DNA from: Deinococcus sonorensis KR-87
GTDB taxonomy: Bacteria > Deinococcota > Deinococci > Deinococcales > Deinococcaceae
Direction: 5' to 3'
NCBI RefSeq assembly: GCF_040256395.1
Contig: NZ_CP158299.1
Location: forward strand, 2,907,001 to 2,971,000
Length of the DNA stretch: 64,000 nucleotides
In this document: piece by piece, positions 46,331 through 57,358 of the stretch
Position numbering within the stretch: position 1 is the first letter of the stretch
Layout of the letters: each line of letters begins with the position of its first letter
Program-made: the position numbers and the translations under genes
The notes under the pieces: generated by a model
The model's input: the letters and a program-made list of their open reading frames with translations, nothing else
Database searches by the model: none
What the model was told of the DNA's origin: nothing

Positions 46331-47391
46331 ACGTCGCCTTCCGGCTGCTGCTGGGTCATGCAGTGAAAGCTGCCGCCGCCCTCGATGATGGCCCGCGACA
46401 TCAGCCCGATCACCTCGCGCCCAGGAAACAGCGGACGCAGCACCTCCAGCGCCCGCTCATCATTGGGGTCGCCGTAGAGCGGCACCACCACGAAGCCATT
46501 GCCGATGTAGAAGTTGGCATAGGTGGGCGGCAGGCGGCCCTCGGCCCCCTCCAGCCGGACGGCGGGCAGCGGCAGCTCCACCACCCGGAACGGACGGTCC
46601 TGACCGTCCCGCATCTCGCGCAGCCGCGCCAGATTGGCCTGCATCGGAGCGAAATTGGCGTCGGCGGGGTCCTCGGCCACGCTGGTCACGATGGTCTGGG
46701 CGTCGGTGAAGCGGGTGATGGTGTCGATGTGACCGTCGGTGTGGTCGTTCTCCAGCCCCCCGTCCAGCCACAGCACCCGCTCCGCGCCCAGGTAGTCGCC
46801 GAGCAGCCGGGCGTAATCGGCCTCGCTCAGCTGCGGGTTGCGGGTGGGGGTCAGCAGGCAGCTGCGCGTGACCAGCGCCACGCCCTCGCCGTTGACCTCC
46901 ACCGCGCCGCCCTCCAGCACAACAGGCAGGTCCCAGTGGCCCATGCCCAGCTGACCCGCCACGTACTCCGGCACCAGATCGTCGTGCCGCCACTCAAACT
47001 TGCCGCCCCAGCTGTTGAACTTCCAGTTGGTCAGCGCCAGCGGGCCGGGCGCGTCCGGCTGATCCTGACGCACGAAGATCGGGCCGTTGTCGCGGATCCA
47101 CACGTCGTCCAGCGCCACGCGGTGGTAGCGCAGCTGCGCCAGATCGCCCAGCCGCCGCCGCGCGTCCTGTTCGCTCTCGTCGTCGCGCACCAGCAGCTCC
47201 ACCGGCTCAAACCGCACGATGGTCCGCACCAGCTCGGCGTATTCGGCCCGCACCGCAGGCAGGTGACCGAACCACAGCTCGTCGTCGGCCGGCCAGCTCA
47301 TCCAGGTGGCGGCGTGTCCGGCCCACTCGGCGGGCATCGCGAACCCCAGCGCGCTGGGGGTGGGGTCCTGGGGGGTCAGGTGCCTGTTCAT
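46315..47391 (-). CDS. aguA: Agmatine deiminase (AguA)
   Basis: A 358-residue guanidino-modifying enzyme that turns agmatine into N-carbamoylputrescine. VWIRDNGPIFV, LVLEGG-like VVLEGGAVEVNGEG, and LENDHTDGHIDTITRF are active-site motifs, and the catalytic Cys is in IEGGGSFHCMTQQQP. The start is ATG 47391; a TATCAT box lies 7 bases upstream, which argues against the longer frame to 47424. It opens the operon aguA, GNAT, aguB. Confidence 0.95.
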   Translation of the reverse strand: MNRHLTPQDPTPSALGFAMPAEWAGHAATWMSWPADDELWFGHLPAVRAEYAELVRTIVRFEPVELLVRDDESEQDARRRLGDLAQLRYHRVALDDVWIRDNGPIFVRQDQPDAPGPLALTNWKFNSWGGKFEWRHDDLVPEYVAGQLGMGHWDLPVVLEGGAVEVNGEGVALVTRSCLLTPTRNPQLSEADYARLLGDYLGAERVLWLDGGLENDHTDGHIDTITRFTDAQTIVTSVAEDPADANFAPMQANLARLREMRDGQDRPFRVVELPLPAVRLEGAEGRLPPTYANFYIGNGFVVVPLYGDPNDERALEVLRPLFPGREVIGLMSRAIIEGGGSFHCMTQQQPEGDVWPGP

Positions 47392-47512
47392 GCCCGGCAT
47401 GATACGGGCCAAGGGCCGCCGCACACAGGCGGGCCGCCACCTTCAGGTGCCGCCGCCTGAGCCCGGATCACATTACTCGGGCACAGGTGAAGCCGCTGGT
47501 CGCGCGACGGCT

Positions 47513-48073
47513 TCAACCGGCGGGGGCGCGCCACGGTTTCCTGAGCAGGGGGTAGGGGTTCACCGCCGTCCAGCCGGGCGTATAGACCCCGTAGTGCAGG
47601 TGGGTGGGCGTGCCGCGCGCGTTGCCGCTGTCGCCCACATAGCCCACCACCGTGCCCGCCGCTACCCAGTCGCCCGCCTTCAGCGCCGGGTAGCGCTCCA
47701 GATGCGCGTAGTAGTGGTGATACCCGCCCGGCCCGGTCACGGTGACGGTGCGCCCGCCCAACCGGTTCTCTCCCACCCGGCTCACCACGCCCTCGGTGGT
47801 GGACAGGATCGGCGTGCCGCGCGGCGCAAAAATATCCACGCCCTCATGGGTGCGGCCCTCGCTGCGGGCGCCACCCCAGGTGTCGGCGAAGCGCACGCCC
47901 GGCAACGGCAGTGGCAGGCTGGACACGGCCGGCGGCGGGGCCGAGAGCAGGCGGCTGTACCGCAGCGCCTGCTGCAGCCACGGCCAGACCACCCAGCCGA
48001 TCACGGCCAGCACCGCCACCATAACCAGCACAGACCACACCCGCCGCATGGTTCCAGTAGAGCCGGTCGGCAT
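47513..48073 (-). CDS. M23 (LytM) metallopeptidase, membrane-anchored
   Basis: A 186-residue protein with an N-terminal membrane helix ([19 protein letters not shown]) and a LytM domain: [15 protein letters not shown] (first His and Asp ligands), YYAHLER and THLHYGVY (HxH). It probably cleaves peptidoglycan cross-bridges outside the membrane. The start may be ATG 48073 or 48049 (MRRVWS), the latter leading directly to the helix. No coiled-coil EnvC-type region is present, so it is a compact hydrolase. Confidence 0.85.
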   Translation of the reverse strand: MPTGSTGTMRRVWSVLVMVAVLAVIGWVVWPWLQQALRYSRLLSAPPPAVSSLPLPLPGVRFADTWGGARSEGRTHEGVDIFAPRGTPILSTTEGVVSRVGENRLGGRTVTVTGPGGYHHYYAHLERYPALKAGDWVAAGTVVGYVGDSGNARGTPTHLHYGVYTPGWTAVNPYPLLRKPWRAPAG

Positions 48074-48363
48074 GAGAGACGCGCCAGAGGTGGTTCAGCG
48101 CTGACCGAACAGCGTCGCGCGGTCCTGGCGCAGCGTGGCACCAGTGAACTGCCCCCGTGCAGAGGGCGCCTCGACGTTCGTTCAGGTGAAGCCGGCGCGC
48201 CGGGTCCTGCCACTGGCCCATGCCGACCGGCCTTCAGGCTCCGCCCGTCAGCGGGCAGTCCCAGCGTCCGAGGCCTCAGCGGGGCGCTTCCCCTCAGCAG
48301 CACGGCCACCGGGTTCAACCCACGTCAGGGAAGCCCCGGCGGAGCGGGCCCTACAATGCCAGC

Positions 48364-49311
48364 ATGACCGACGCCGACCTGCCCACCGACTTTGACCCGG
48401 AGGCCCCCTTTCTGGCGGACGACAGCCAGCTGGAGCGTCTGAACGGCGCCGACCTGTACTTCGAGCTGACCGGCCCGGAGGATGCCCCGGTGCTGGTGTA
48501 CCTGCACGGCGGCCCCGGCTACAACAGCGTGTCGTTCCGCACGCTGATCGGGGACCGGCTGGAGCACTACCGGGTCATCTACCTGGACATGCGCGGCAGC
48601 GGGCGCAGCGGGCCACTGTCCGAGACCGAGCGCGGTGATGAGACGCTGGACATCGACACGCTGGTGGACGACCTGGAGGCGCTGCGCGACCACCTGGGCC
48701 TGGAGCGCCTGACTCCGCTGGGCCACGGATTCGGGGCGCTGGTGGCGCTGGAGTACGGCCGCCGCTTTCCGGGCCGCACCGCACGCGTCATCGTGGTGAA
48801 CCCCTGGGTCCACTTCCCAGACCTGGCGCTGACTCTGCTGGCCGAGGCCAGCCACATGCGCGGGGTGGAGCTCACCGATCCGGCCGACGAGGTGCGGGCC
48901 AACACCCCCGAGGGCGAGTACCCGGCCTTCGGGGAGGCGCGGCTGGAGGCGGCCTTCGGACTGGTGAACGCCCGCGATCTGCTGAACGCGCTGCAGTTCC
49001 AGGACGCCACCAGCCGGATGCGGCTGGAGTACGCCGACGCCGAGAGCCAGCTGCTGGGCGGCGGCGAGGTGCAGCAGGCGCTGGTGAATCAGGGGCTGTG
49101 GAGCTTCGAGTACACGCCCTTCCTGATGGAGCAGAAGCGCCCGGTGTGGGTGATCGCCGGCACCGCCGACCGCACCAGCTACCCGGAGCAGGTGCAGTGG
49201 GTCGAGGACCTGACGCAGGCCGACGTGACGCTGCTGCTGGCAGGCCATTACCCGTGGCTGGACGACGAGGACGGCTTCGTGGAGGCGCTGGACCGGGCCA
49301 TGGGGGAGTAG
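48364..49311 (+). CDS. Alpha/beta hydrolase, proline-iminopeptidase type
   Basis: A 315-residue hydrolase. The oxyanion HGGPGYNSVSFR and VIYLDMRGSGRSGPLSETE are proline-iminopeptidase (S33) signatures. The nucleophile elbow reads LGHGFGALVALEYGR, so Gly occupies the position where Ser is expected (G-x-S-x-G becomes GHGFG). That loss of the catalytic Ser would make it a non-peptidase or a binding protein. TACAAT lies 6 bases before ATG 48364 (leaderless). The upstream extension to 48220 is not family-like. Confidence 0.8.
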   Translation: MTDADLPTDFDPEAPFLADDSQLERLNGADLYFELTGPEDAPVLVYLHGGPGYNSVSFRTLIGDRLEHYRVIYLDMRGSGRSGPLSETERGDETLDIDTLVDDLEALRDHLGLERLTPLGHGFGALVALEYGRRFPGRTARVIVVNPWVHFPDLALTLLAEASHMRGVELTDPADEVRANTPEGEYPAFGEARLEAAFGLVNARDLLNALQFQDATSRMRLEYADAESQLLGGGEVQQALVNQGLWSFEYTPFLMEQKRPVWVIAGTADRTSYPEQVQWVEDLTQADVTLLLAGHYPWLDDEDGFVEALDRAMGE

Positions 49312-49378
49312 GCCGCCTCACTTTAAAAAGTAAACAAGCCCCCCTCTCCCCCTCGGCCCGGGTTGCTACACTCGGCGC

Positions 49379-50281
49379 GTGACTTGGCTCAAGCCGGTAT
49401 CCATAGACGCTGGGGCGCAGAGCAGTTACGCGGCCTTCTTTCAGGACCTCGAGACCCGGCTGGCCGACCCGGCCACCGACCGCTACCGGCTGGCCCGCGA
49501 ACTGCTGGCCGAGGCGATGTACGGCCGCAGCTACGAGGCGTTGCAGGCCGATGCGCCGCTGGCGGCCCTCAACCTGGATGCCCGCAACATCACCTTCGAG
49601 GCCGAGTACTACATGGCCACCGACACCGCGCGCTTCGAGCGGGTCAAGCCGCTGCTGTGGCTGTGGAAGAGCATGGACCTGACCCCGATGGGCCAGAACC
49701 CGGTGTTCGGCATTCCGCTGCGCCGGATTCTGGCGGGCCACATCTTCAAGTCCGTGGGCCGCGACTTCAAGTGCTGGCAGAACGTGGAATTCTCGGTCGG
49801 CTACAACATGGAGGTCGGCGACGACGTGGTGGTGCACCGCAACGTGCTGCTGGACGACATTGGCGGCATTGAGCTGCACGACGGGGCCAGCGTGTCGGAC
49901 TACGTGAACATCTACAGCCACACCCACAGCGTGCTGGACGGCCCGGACGTGACGCTGCGCAGGACCATCATCGGCCGTGGCGCGCGCCTCACCTACCACA
50001 GCACCATCCTGGCCGGCAGCGTGGTAAGCGACGACGCGATGCTGGCTACCCACGCGCTGCTGCGCGGCGACATCCCGCCGCACGGCATCGCCATGGGGCT
50101 GCCGGCCCGCGTGACGCGCATGAAGATCCGGCCGCCGCAGGACGGCTACCGGGTGGTGGCCGCCGAGTGGCCGCACGAGGCGGGCCGCAAGGCCAATCCG
50201 CTGTTCCCGGACCCCACGCCCAACCAGACGCGCCTCCCGGACGGAGATCCGGCGCTGGAGAAGGTGCTCAGCCAGAAATGA
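49379..50281 (+). CDS. Left-handed beta-helix acyl/acetyltransferase-like protein
   Basis: A 300-residue protein with the hexapeptide-repeat rhythm of LbH enzymes: VGYNMEVGDDVVVHRNVLLD, GGIELHDGASVSDYVNIYSH and RTIIGRGARLTYHSTILAGS, then DDAMLATHALLRGDIPPHGI. HTHS is a likely catalytic His. The first 130 residues have a helical lead. The GTG start follows a TACACT box by 6 bases. The ATGA overlap at 50278-50281 couples it to the next gene. The substrate is unknown; sugar or amino-acid acetylation is possible. Confidence 0.75.
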   Translation: MTWLKPVSIDAGAQSSYAAFFQDLETRLADPATDRYRLARELLAEAMYGRSYEALQADAPLAALNLDARNITFEAEYYMATDTARFERVKPLLWLWKSMDLTPMGQNPVFGIPLRRILAGHIFKSVGRDFKCWQNVEFSVGYNMEVGDDVVVHRNVLLDDIGGIELHDGASVSDYVNIYSHTHSVLDGPDVTLRRTIIGRGARLTYHSTILAGSVVSDDAMLATHALLRGDIPPHGIAMGLPARVTRMKIRPPQDGYRVVAAEWPHEAGRKANPLFPDPTPNQTRLPDGDPALEKVLSQK

Positions 50282-50862
50282 TGCAGACCGGGGAAGCGGC
50301 CACGTCTTCCCTGTTCACCGCCGGTTCGGTGCGGGAGCGTGTCTGGGGCGACCTGATGTGCTCCCGCGCGGCTATCTATCCGCTGCCGCCGCACGGTCAC
50401 CAACCGAACTTCGTGGGCGCCAGGGAGGCGGCGGCCCGACTGCTGGCCCATCCGGACGTGCAGCGGCACCGTTGCCTGATCGTGGGGGCAGAGCGGGCAC
50501 TCTATCCTCTGCGCAAACAGGCGCTGGAGGCGGGCGTGGCGCTGTACGTGCCGGACCAGAACCGGGCCGGCTGGTACTTCCGGGTCAGCGACCCAGGTGG
50601 CGCGAACCTGAAGCGCAGCCGGGAAGTGGGCGAGCCGAAACTCAGGCCGGAGGGGGCCACCGGCGTCGTGCTGGCCTGCGTGGCGGTGGACCGGGCCGGC
50701 GGGCGGCTCGGCAAGGGCTTCGGATGGGCGGCGCGGGGCCTGAACCTGGGGCTGCCGGAGTACACCCTGGCCCACCCCCGGATGCTGCTGGAACGGCTGG
50801 ACTGTCCACCCGACTCACAGGTGCAGCTGATCGGGCTGCCAGACGAGGTGATTTCACCATGA
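50278..50862 (+). CDS. 5-formyltetrahydrofolate cyclo-ligase-family protein
   Basis: A 194-residue protein. AGSVRERVWGDL, then CLIVGAERALYPLRKQALEA and GVALYVPDQNR follow the 5-FTHF cyclo-ligase fold, and the ending VDRAGGRLGKGFGWAARGL with GLPEYTLAHP resembles the MTHFSD branch. The GKGxG loop is kept, so ATP binding may be conserved. It is coupled to both neighbours by ATGA overlaps. Whether it makes methenyl-folate is not certain. Confidence 0.7.
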   Translation: MMQTGEAATSSLFTAGSVRERVWGDLMCSRAAIYPLPPHGHQPNFVGAREAAARLLAHPDVQRHRCLIVGAERALYPLRKQALEAGVALYVPDQNRAGWYFRVSDPGGANLKRSREVGEPKLRPEGATGVVLACVAVDRAGGRLGKGFGWAARGLNLGLPEYTLAHPRMLLERLDCPPDSQVQLIGLPDEVISP

Positions 50863-51374
50863 CCCACAGCATGTTTATCGGGATCGAGCCGCCTGCCGAC
50901 CTGAGCGCCGCCATCCGGGCGTGGCAGGTCCAGCTGCACCACGACATCACCGCCCCACACGTCACGGTGAAGCCGCCACAGGGCATGAGCGCCGAGGTGG
51001 CGGCCCGCTGCCGGGCCGTCTGCCCGCAGCTGCCGGCCTTTGCGCTGCGTCTGCACGGCGTGCGCACCTTTGACTCGCGGGTCATCTACCTGGACGCTCA
51101 GGGAGAGGGCCTGCACCACCTCCACTGGTCGCTGGTGGAGGCCAGCGGCCTGCCCGCCACCTCCCACGAACGCGGCGGCTACACCCCGCACCTCACGATG
51201 GTGCTGAGCCGCAGACCCATGAACGTCAGCTGGCCAGAAGCGCTCGCCTCCGCCCGGGCCGAGTTCGGGAGCGTGGACCGGACCTACACGGTGGAGGCGG
51301 CGGTGCTGTACGTCAAGGACCGGCCGGGGCAGCCGTACCGGGTGGCCGAGCGCTGGCCCCTGCTGGGCGGCTGA
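50859..51374 (+). CDS. 2'-5' RNA ligase-family (2H phosphoesterase) protein
   Basis: A 171-residue 2H fold protein. Two HxT motifs define it: PHVTVKPP and PHLTMVLSR. MFIGIEPPADLSAAIRAWQ is the usual first strand. Members cleave or join 2',3'-cyclic phosphate ends of RNA, or act on other cyclic phosphates. The start ATG overlaps the preceding stop (ATGA). Co-translation with a folate-type gene is unexplained; no tRNA splicing gene adjoins. Confidence 0.85.
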   Translation: MTHSMFIGIEPPADLSAAIRAWQVQLHHDITAPHVTVKPPQGMSAEVAARCRAVCPQLPAFALRLHGVRTFDSRVIYLDAQGEGLHHLHWSLVEASGLPATSHERGGYTPHLTMVLSRRPMNVSWPEALASARAEFGSVDRTYTVEAAVLYVKDRPGQPYRVAERWPLLGG

Positions 51375-51399
51375 AGGATCAGGGAACCGAACTCCTCGT

Positions 51400-52131
51400 T
51401 CAGCTCGCGCCCTGCGGCCCCTCCCAGGCGTCCAGCAGCGGCAGTTCGGTGCGGCCCCCGGCCCGCTCCTCCAGCTCCCGGGCGTAGCGGGCGGCCCGCT
51501 CCGGGCCCATCCAGGGCGTCCAGTAGGCGCGCATGGTGGCCACCACCTTCGAGGTCTCGATCTGTGGGGCCGGCTCGCGCAGGTTCACCAGCAGGTCCAT
51601 GTCCTTGACCGGGCCGCCGTTCTCGCCGCCCACCGGCTGCCAATACACCACGTCCACCGTGCGGAAGCCCAGCGCGTGGAACTTGCGCCGCCGCTCCAGC
51701 GCGTCCGAGCCGGCCCGCCGCTCCTGCTCCTGCTGCTTCGGCGTCTCGCGCTGCGGGTTGGCCACGTCAATGAACACGGCCGGACACGGGTGGCCGGCCA
51801 GCTCGTCCAACACCCGCCAGCGTTCGGCATCCAGCCGCCGCAGCAGACCCTGGCCCCGCGCGTCGGGCCGGATGCCGCTGAAGCTGCCGAAGCCGCTGTC
51901 CGCGTCCGGCAGATAATGAAACAAAGTACCGCCCAGCAGTTCCCCGGAGTCGTTCTCGGCCACCACCAGCCCGTCGCGGCGGGTGCCGGACGGCTGGGCC
52001 AGCATCTGGGCGATGTACTGTGCCGGAATCAGCATGTCCGGCTCGAAGTAGACGCGGTTCTGCAGCTGCCCGAAGGCCTGGATGGCCGGGTCCTGCGGGT
52101 CGGTGACGTGGCGGAGGCGGGAGGTGATCAT
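51400..52131 (-). CDS. GNAT-family acetyltransferase-like protein
   Basis: A 243-residue protein. The motif FSGIRPDARGQGLLRRLDAE (Q/RxxGxG/A acetyl-CoA loop) and VVAENDSGELLGGTLFHYLP show a GNAT domain. The C-terminal 90 residues (PVKDMDLLVNLREPAPQIET to AWEGPQGAS) are an extra domain I do not recognise. A TAGCGT box lies 6 bases before the ATG. The acceptor is unknown. It is convergent with the RNA-ligase-like gene. Confidence 0.75.
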   Translation of the reverse strand: MITSRLRHVTDPQDPAIQAFGQLQNRVYFEPDMLIPAQYIAQMLAQPSGTRRDGLVVAENDSGELLGGTLFHYLPDADSGFGSFSGIRPDARGQGLLRRLDAERWRVLDELAGHPCPAVFIDVANPQRETPKQQEQERRAGSDALERRRKFHALGFRTVDVVYWQPVGGENGGPVKDMDLLVNLREPAPQIETSKVVATMRAYWTPWMGPERAARYARELEERAGGRTELPLLDAWEGPQGAS

Positions 52132-52233
52132 GCCCTGACGCTACCCCAGCCGGAGACCGCAGAGCGTGGCCTGGGAACCGGAGCAGGTCAACTAGCCGAC
52201 GCGCCGGGCCTCACCGCTGCCCTACAGTGCGGC

Positions 52234-52940
52234 ATGACCCAGACCGCCCAGGCCCGCCTCGAAGCTGCCCTGCCTGCCGCCGTGGAGCGCGCCGCAGCCA
52301 CACCCGGCGTCTACGCTGTCCTGTGGTGCGGCTCGGCGGCCCGGGGGAGGCGAACCCCTGGAGCGACCTGGACCTGCACGTGCTGGTGCACGGAGACCGG
52401 CGCTGGCGCAGCAACTTCCTGGTGGACGGCGTGCCGGTGGAGGTGTTCCATAACCCCGCCCGCCAGATCCGCGCCCTGCTGGCGGCCGAGGACTCGGCCA
52501 CCATCGCCATGTATGTCCAGGGCCGGCCGGTGCAGCCGCACCCGGAACTGGACGCCCTGCAACAGGCGGCCCGCGAACGGTATGCGCAGGGCCGCACTGC
52601 CCGCCCGCCGAGCGAGTTCGAGCGCTTCATGCTGATCGAGATGGTGATGGACGCCCGCGCCCGGGTGGACGACCCGGTCCACCCGCTGCTGGTCATGAAC
52701 GCGCTGTCGCGGCTGGCGGTGCGCCCGCTGTATGCCGCGCGCGGCTGGTGGGACGTGAAGCCCGAGCACTGGCTGGCGGACCTGGGGCAGCGTGACCCGG
52801 CGCTGGCCCGCCAGCTTCGGGCAGTGCTGACAGCGTCCACCGGCGCGGCACGCCAGGGCGCCTTCGAGACACTGGCCCTCCAGCTGACCGGCGACTTCAC
52901 CTACCGGCCCGGCCAGAGCGAGCCGGACCCGGGCCGGTGA
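52234..52940 (+). pseudogene. Nucleotidyltransferase (Pol beta-like), frameshifted
   Basis: The first frame from ATG 52234 encodes MTQTAQARLEAALPAAVERA and then LWCGSAARG, the start of the nucleotidyltransferase motif GSxAxG. The second half, ANPWSDLDLHVLVHGDRRW with the DxD metal pair and VPVEVFHNPARQIRAL, continues in another frame to 52940. One base is missing in a G5 run (52343-52347); G6 restores one protein of about 235 residues. A TACAGT box lies 5 bases before the start. It may be a minimal nucleotidyltransferase; the missing base may be a sequencing error. Confidence 0.8.
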
Positions 52941-52999
52941 GCGGCCGATAGAGCACCCGGAACCTGTGGCCCCCGCACCTGGGCGCTAGACTGAGCGCA

Positions 53000-55378
<2,379 letters not shown>

Positions 55379-55395
55379 CGGAGAAGAGCCACGCC

Positions 55396-55425
55396 AAGGG
55401 GGTGGGCCAGCTGGCCCACCCCCTT
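55396..55425. terminator. Terminator of glnS
   Basis: A perfect 30-base palindrome (arms AAGGGGGTGGGCCAG and complement) followed by TG. It lies between convergent glnS and the acyl-CoA ligase gene. Confidence 0.85.
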
Positions 55426-55434
55426 TGTTCTTCC

Positions 55435-57147
55435 CTACTCGCGCGAGGCCGTCTGGCGGGCCACGTAGCCGCGGAACTGCTCCCTCAGCTCGCGCTTCAG
55501 GAACTTGCCGGTCGCCCCGATCGGGATGCGCTCCACCACCTCGTAGGCGTCGGGGAGCCACCACTTGGCGAAGCGTGGGGCCAGGAAGCGGTGCAGCTCC
55601 TGATGCTCCGGCGCTTCGTGACCGGGGCGCAGCACCAGCACCGCCAGCGGGCGCTCGTCCCAGCGCGGGTCTGCGATGGCGATCACCGCCGCCTGCGCGA
55701 TGGCCGGGTGGGCCATCAGGGCGTTCTCCAGGTCCACGCTGCTGATCCACTCGCCACCCGATTTGATCAGGTCCTTGTTGCGGTCCTGGATGTGCATGTA
55801 GCCGTGCTCGTCCAGCGTGGCGATGTCCCCGGTATCGAACCAGTCCTGGCCGTTCAGCCGCAAGAAGTTGTTGCGGCCACTGCCCTTGTAGTAGCCGCTG
55901 GCCACCCACGGACCACGTGCCAGCAGGCGACCCATGGTGTGGCCGTCGTGCGGCAGCACGTGGTCGTCGTCGCTGATGATCTCCAGCTCCACTAGCGGCA
56001 CGGTGCGGCCCTGTTTGGCCTGCAGCCGGTAGGCCTCGTCGGTGCCGGGTTCCATGCCCGGCGGCAGGGTGCTGACGGTCCCCAGCGGATGCGTCTCGGT
56101 CATGCCCCAGGCGTGGGCCAGCTGCAGCCCATGCCGCTCGCGGAAGGCCCGGATCAGCGCTTCGGGTGCGGCGCTCCCGCCCACCACCAGCCGCTCCAGG
56201 CCCGAGAGGTTGTAGGGGGTTCCCGCCTGCTGCGCCCGGTCCAGCTCGGCCAGCAGGCCCATCCAGATGGTCGGCACGCCCGCCGTGATCGTCACGCGTT
56301 CCTGCTCCAGCAGCCGCGCCAGGGTGGGGCCGTCACTGAACATACCGGCGAACACCTGGGCCGCCCCGGTCATGGCGCAGGTGTACGGCAGGCCCCAGGC
56401 GTTCACGTGGAACATCGGCACGATCGGCAGCACCACGTCACGCTCGCCCACGTTCAGCGCGTCCTTGGGCGCGCTGGCCAGGCTGTGCAGCACGGTGGAG
56501 CGGTGCGAGTACAGCACGCCCTTGGGGTTGCCGGTGGTGCCGCTGGTGTAACACATGGCGGCGGCCTGCCGCTCGTCCAGCTCCGGATACTGGAAGCTGG
56601 ACGGGTAGGCCGCAATCCACTGGTCATAGTCCAGAACGCCTTCCATCGGCTGCGGCAGGCCACCCAGCACCACCACCGTATGCAGGTGGGGGCAGCCGGC
56701 GCGGATGGTGGGGATCATGGGCGCGAAGACGTTCTCGATCAGCAGCACCCGGTCCTCGGCGTCGTTCAGAATCCAGCAGATCTGGTCCGGATGCAGCCGG
56801 ATGTTAACGGTGTGCAGCACCGCGCCCATGCTGGGCACCCCCAGGTACGCCTCCAGGTGCCGGTGGCTGTTGACCGCCAATGTGGCCACCCGCTCGCCCG
56901 GCTGCACGCCCAGCGCCAGCAGCGCAGTGGCCAGCTGCAGCGCGCGGTCGGCCACCTCGCCGTAGCTGCTGCGGTGAACCTGCGGAATCGGCTGGCCCGC
57001 GTCGTCGCGGCCCGCCGCCAGCACACTCACCACCGGGCGGTCTCTGTAGATGGTGCGGATGCGTTCCAGGATGAACGGTACGGTCAGCGGCACATCCATC
57101 ATGGTGCTGAGGAGCACGGGCGCGGAAACAGGCATGGGGTCGGGCAT
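55435..57147 (-). CDS. Fatty-acid/AMP-dependent acyl-CoA synthetase
   Basis: A 570-residue ANL-superfamily enzyme activating fatty acids to acyl-CoA. The P-loop is CYTSGTTGNPKGVLYSHRST, then HAWGMTETHPLG, DWFDTGDIATLDEHGYMHI and the hinge DRNKDLIKSGGEWISSVDLE; the catalytic Lys is in IPIGATGKFLKRELR. GAGGAGG precedes ATG 57147; the frame opens to 57666 but lacks likeness beyond this start. It may feed the type III PKS and the oxidation enzymes nearby. Confidence 0.93.
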   Translation of the reverse strand: MPDPMPVSAPVLLSTMMDVPLTVPFILERIRTIYRDRPVVSVLAAGRDDAGQPIPQVHRSSYGEVADRALQLATALLALGVQPGERVATLAVNSHRHLEAYLGVPSMGAVLHTVNIRLHPDQICWILNDAEDRVLLIENVFAPMIPTIRAGCPHLHTVVVLGGLPQPMEGVLDYDQWIAAYPSSFQYPELDERQAAAMCYTSGTTGNPKGVLYSHRSTVLHSLASAPKDALNVGERDVVLPIVPMFHVNAWGLPYTCAMTGAAQVFAGMFSDGPTLARLLEQERVTITAGVPTIWMGLLAELDRAQQAGTPYNLSGLERLVVGGSAAPEALIRAFRERHGLQLAHAWGMTETHPLGTVSTLPPGMEPGTDEAYRLQAKQGRTVPLVELEIISDDDHVLPHDGHTMGRLLARGPWVASGYYKGSGRNNFLRLNGQDWFDTGDIATLDEHGYMHIQDRNKDLIKSGGEWISSVDLENALMAHPAIAQAAVIAIADPRWDERPLAVLVLRPGHEAPEHQELHRFLAPRFAKWWLPDAYEVVERIPIGATGKFLKRELREQFRGYVARQTASRE

Positions 57148-57358
57148 GGTGGGCCTCCTCGGATGAGCGGTGGCGTGAACGGGCGTGCAGGTTGGGTGAT
57201 GCAGTTGAGTGCGGTCAGTGTACCGTGCCGCCGTGCCCGGCGCCCGCGTCCGTGTTGCTCCGGCTGCAGGTCCACCGTCCCCCCACCCCCAGTTGGCTTC
57301 CCCCACCGGTCCCCCCTGTGGGGTTCCTGAGCGTTCAGGCCACCTGCCATCATGAAGA

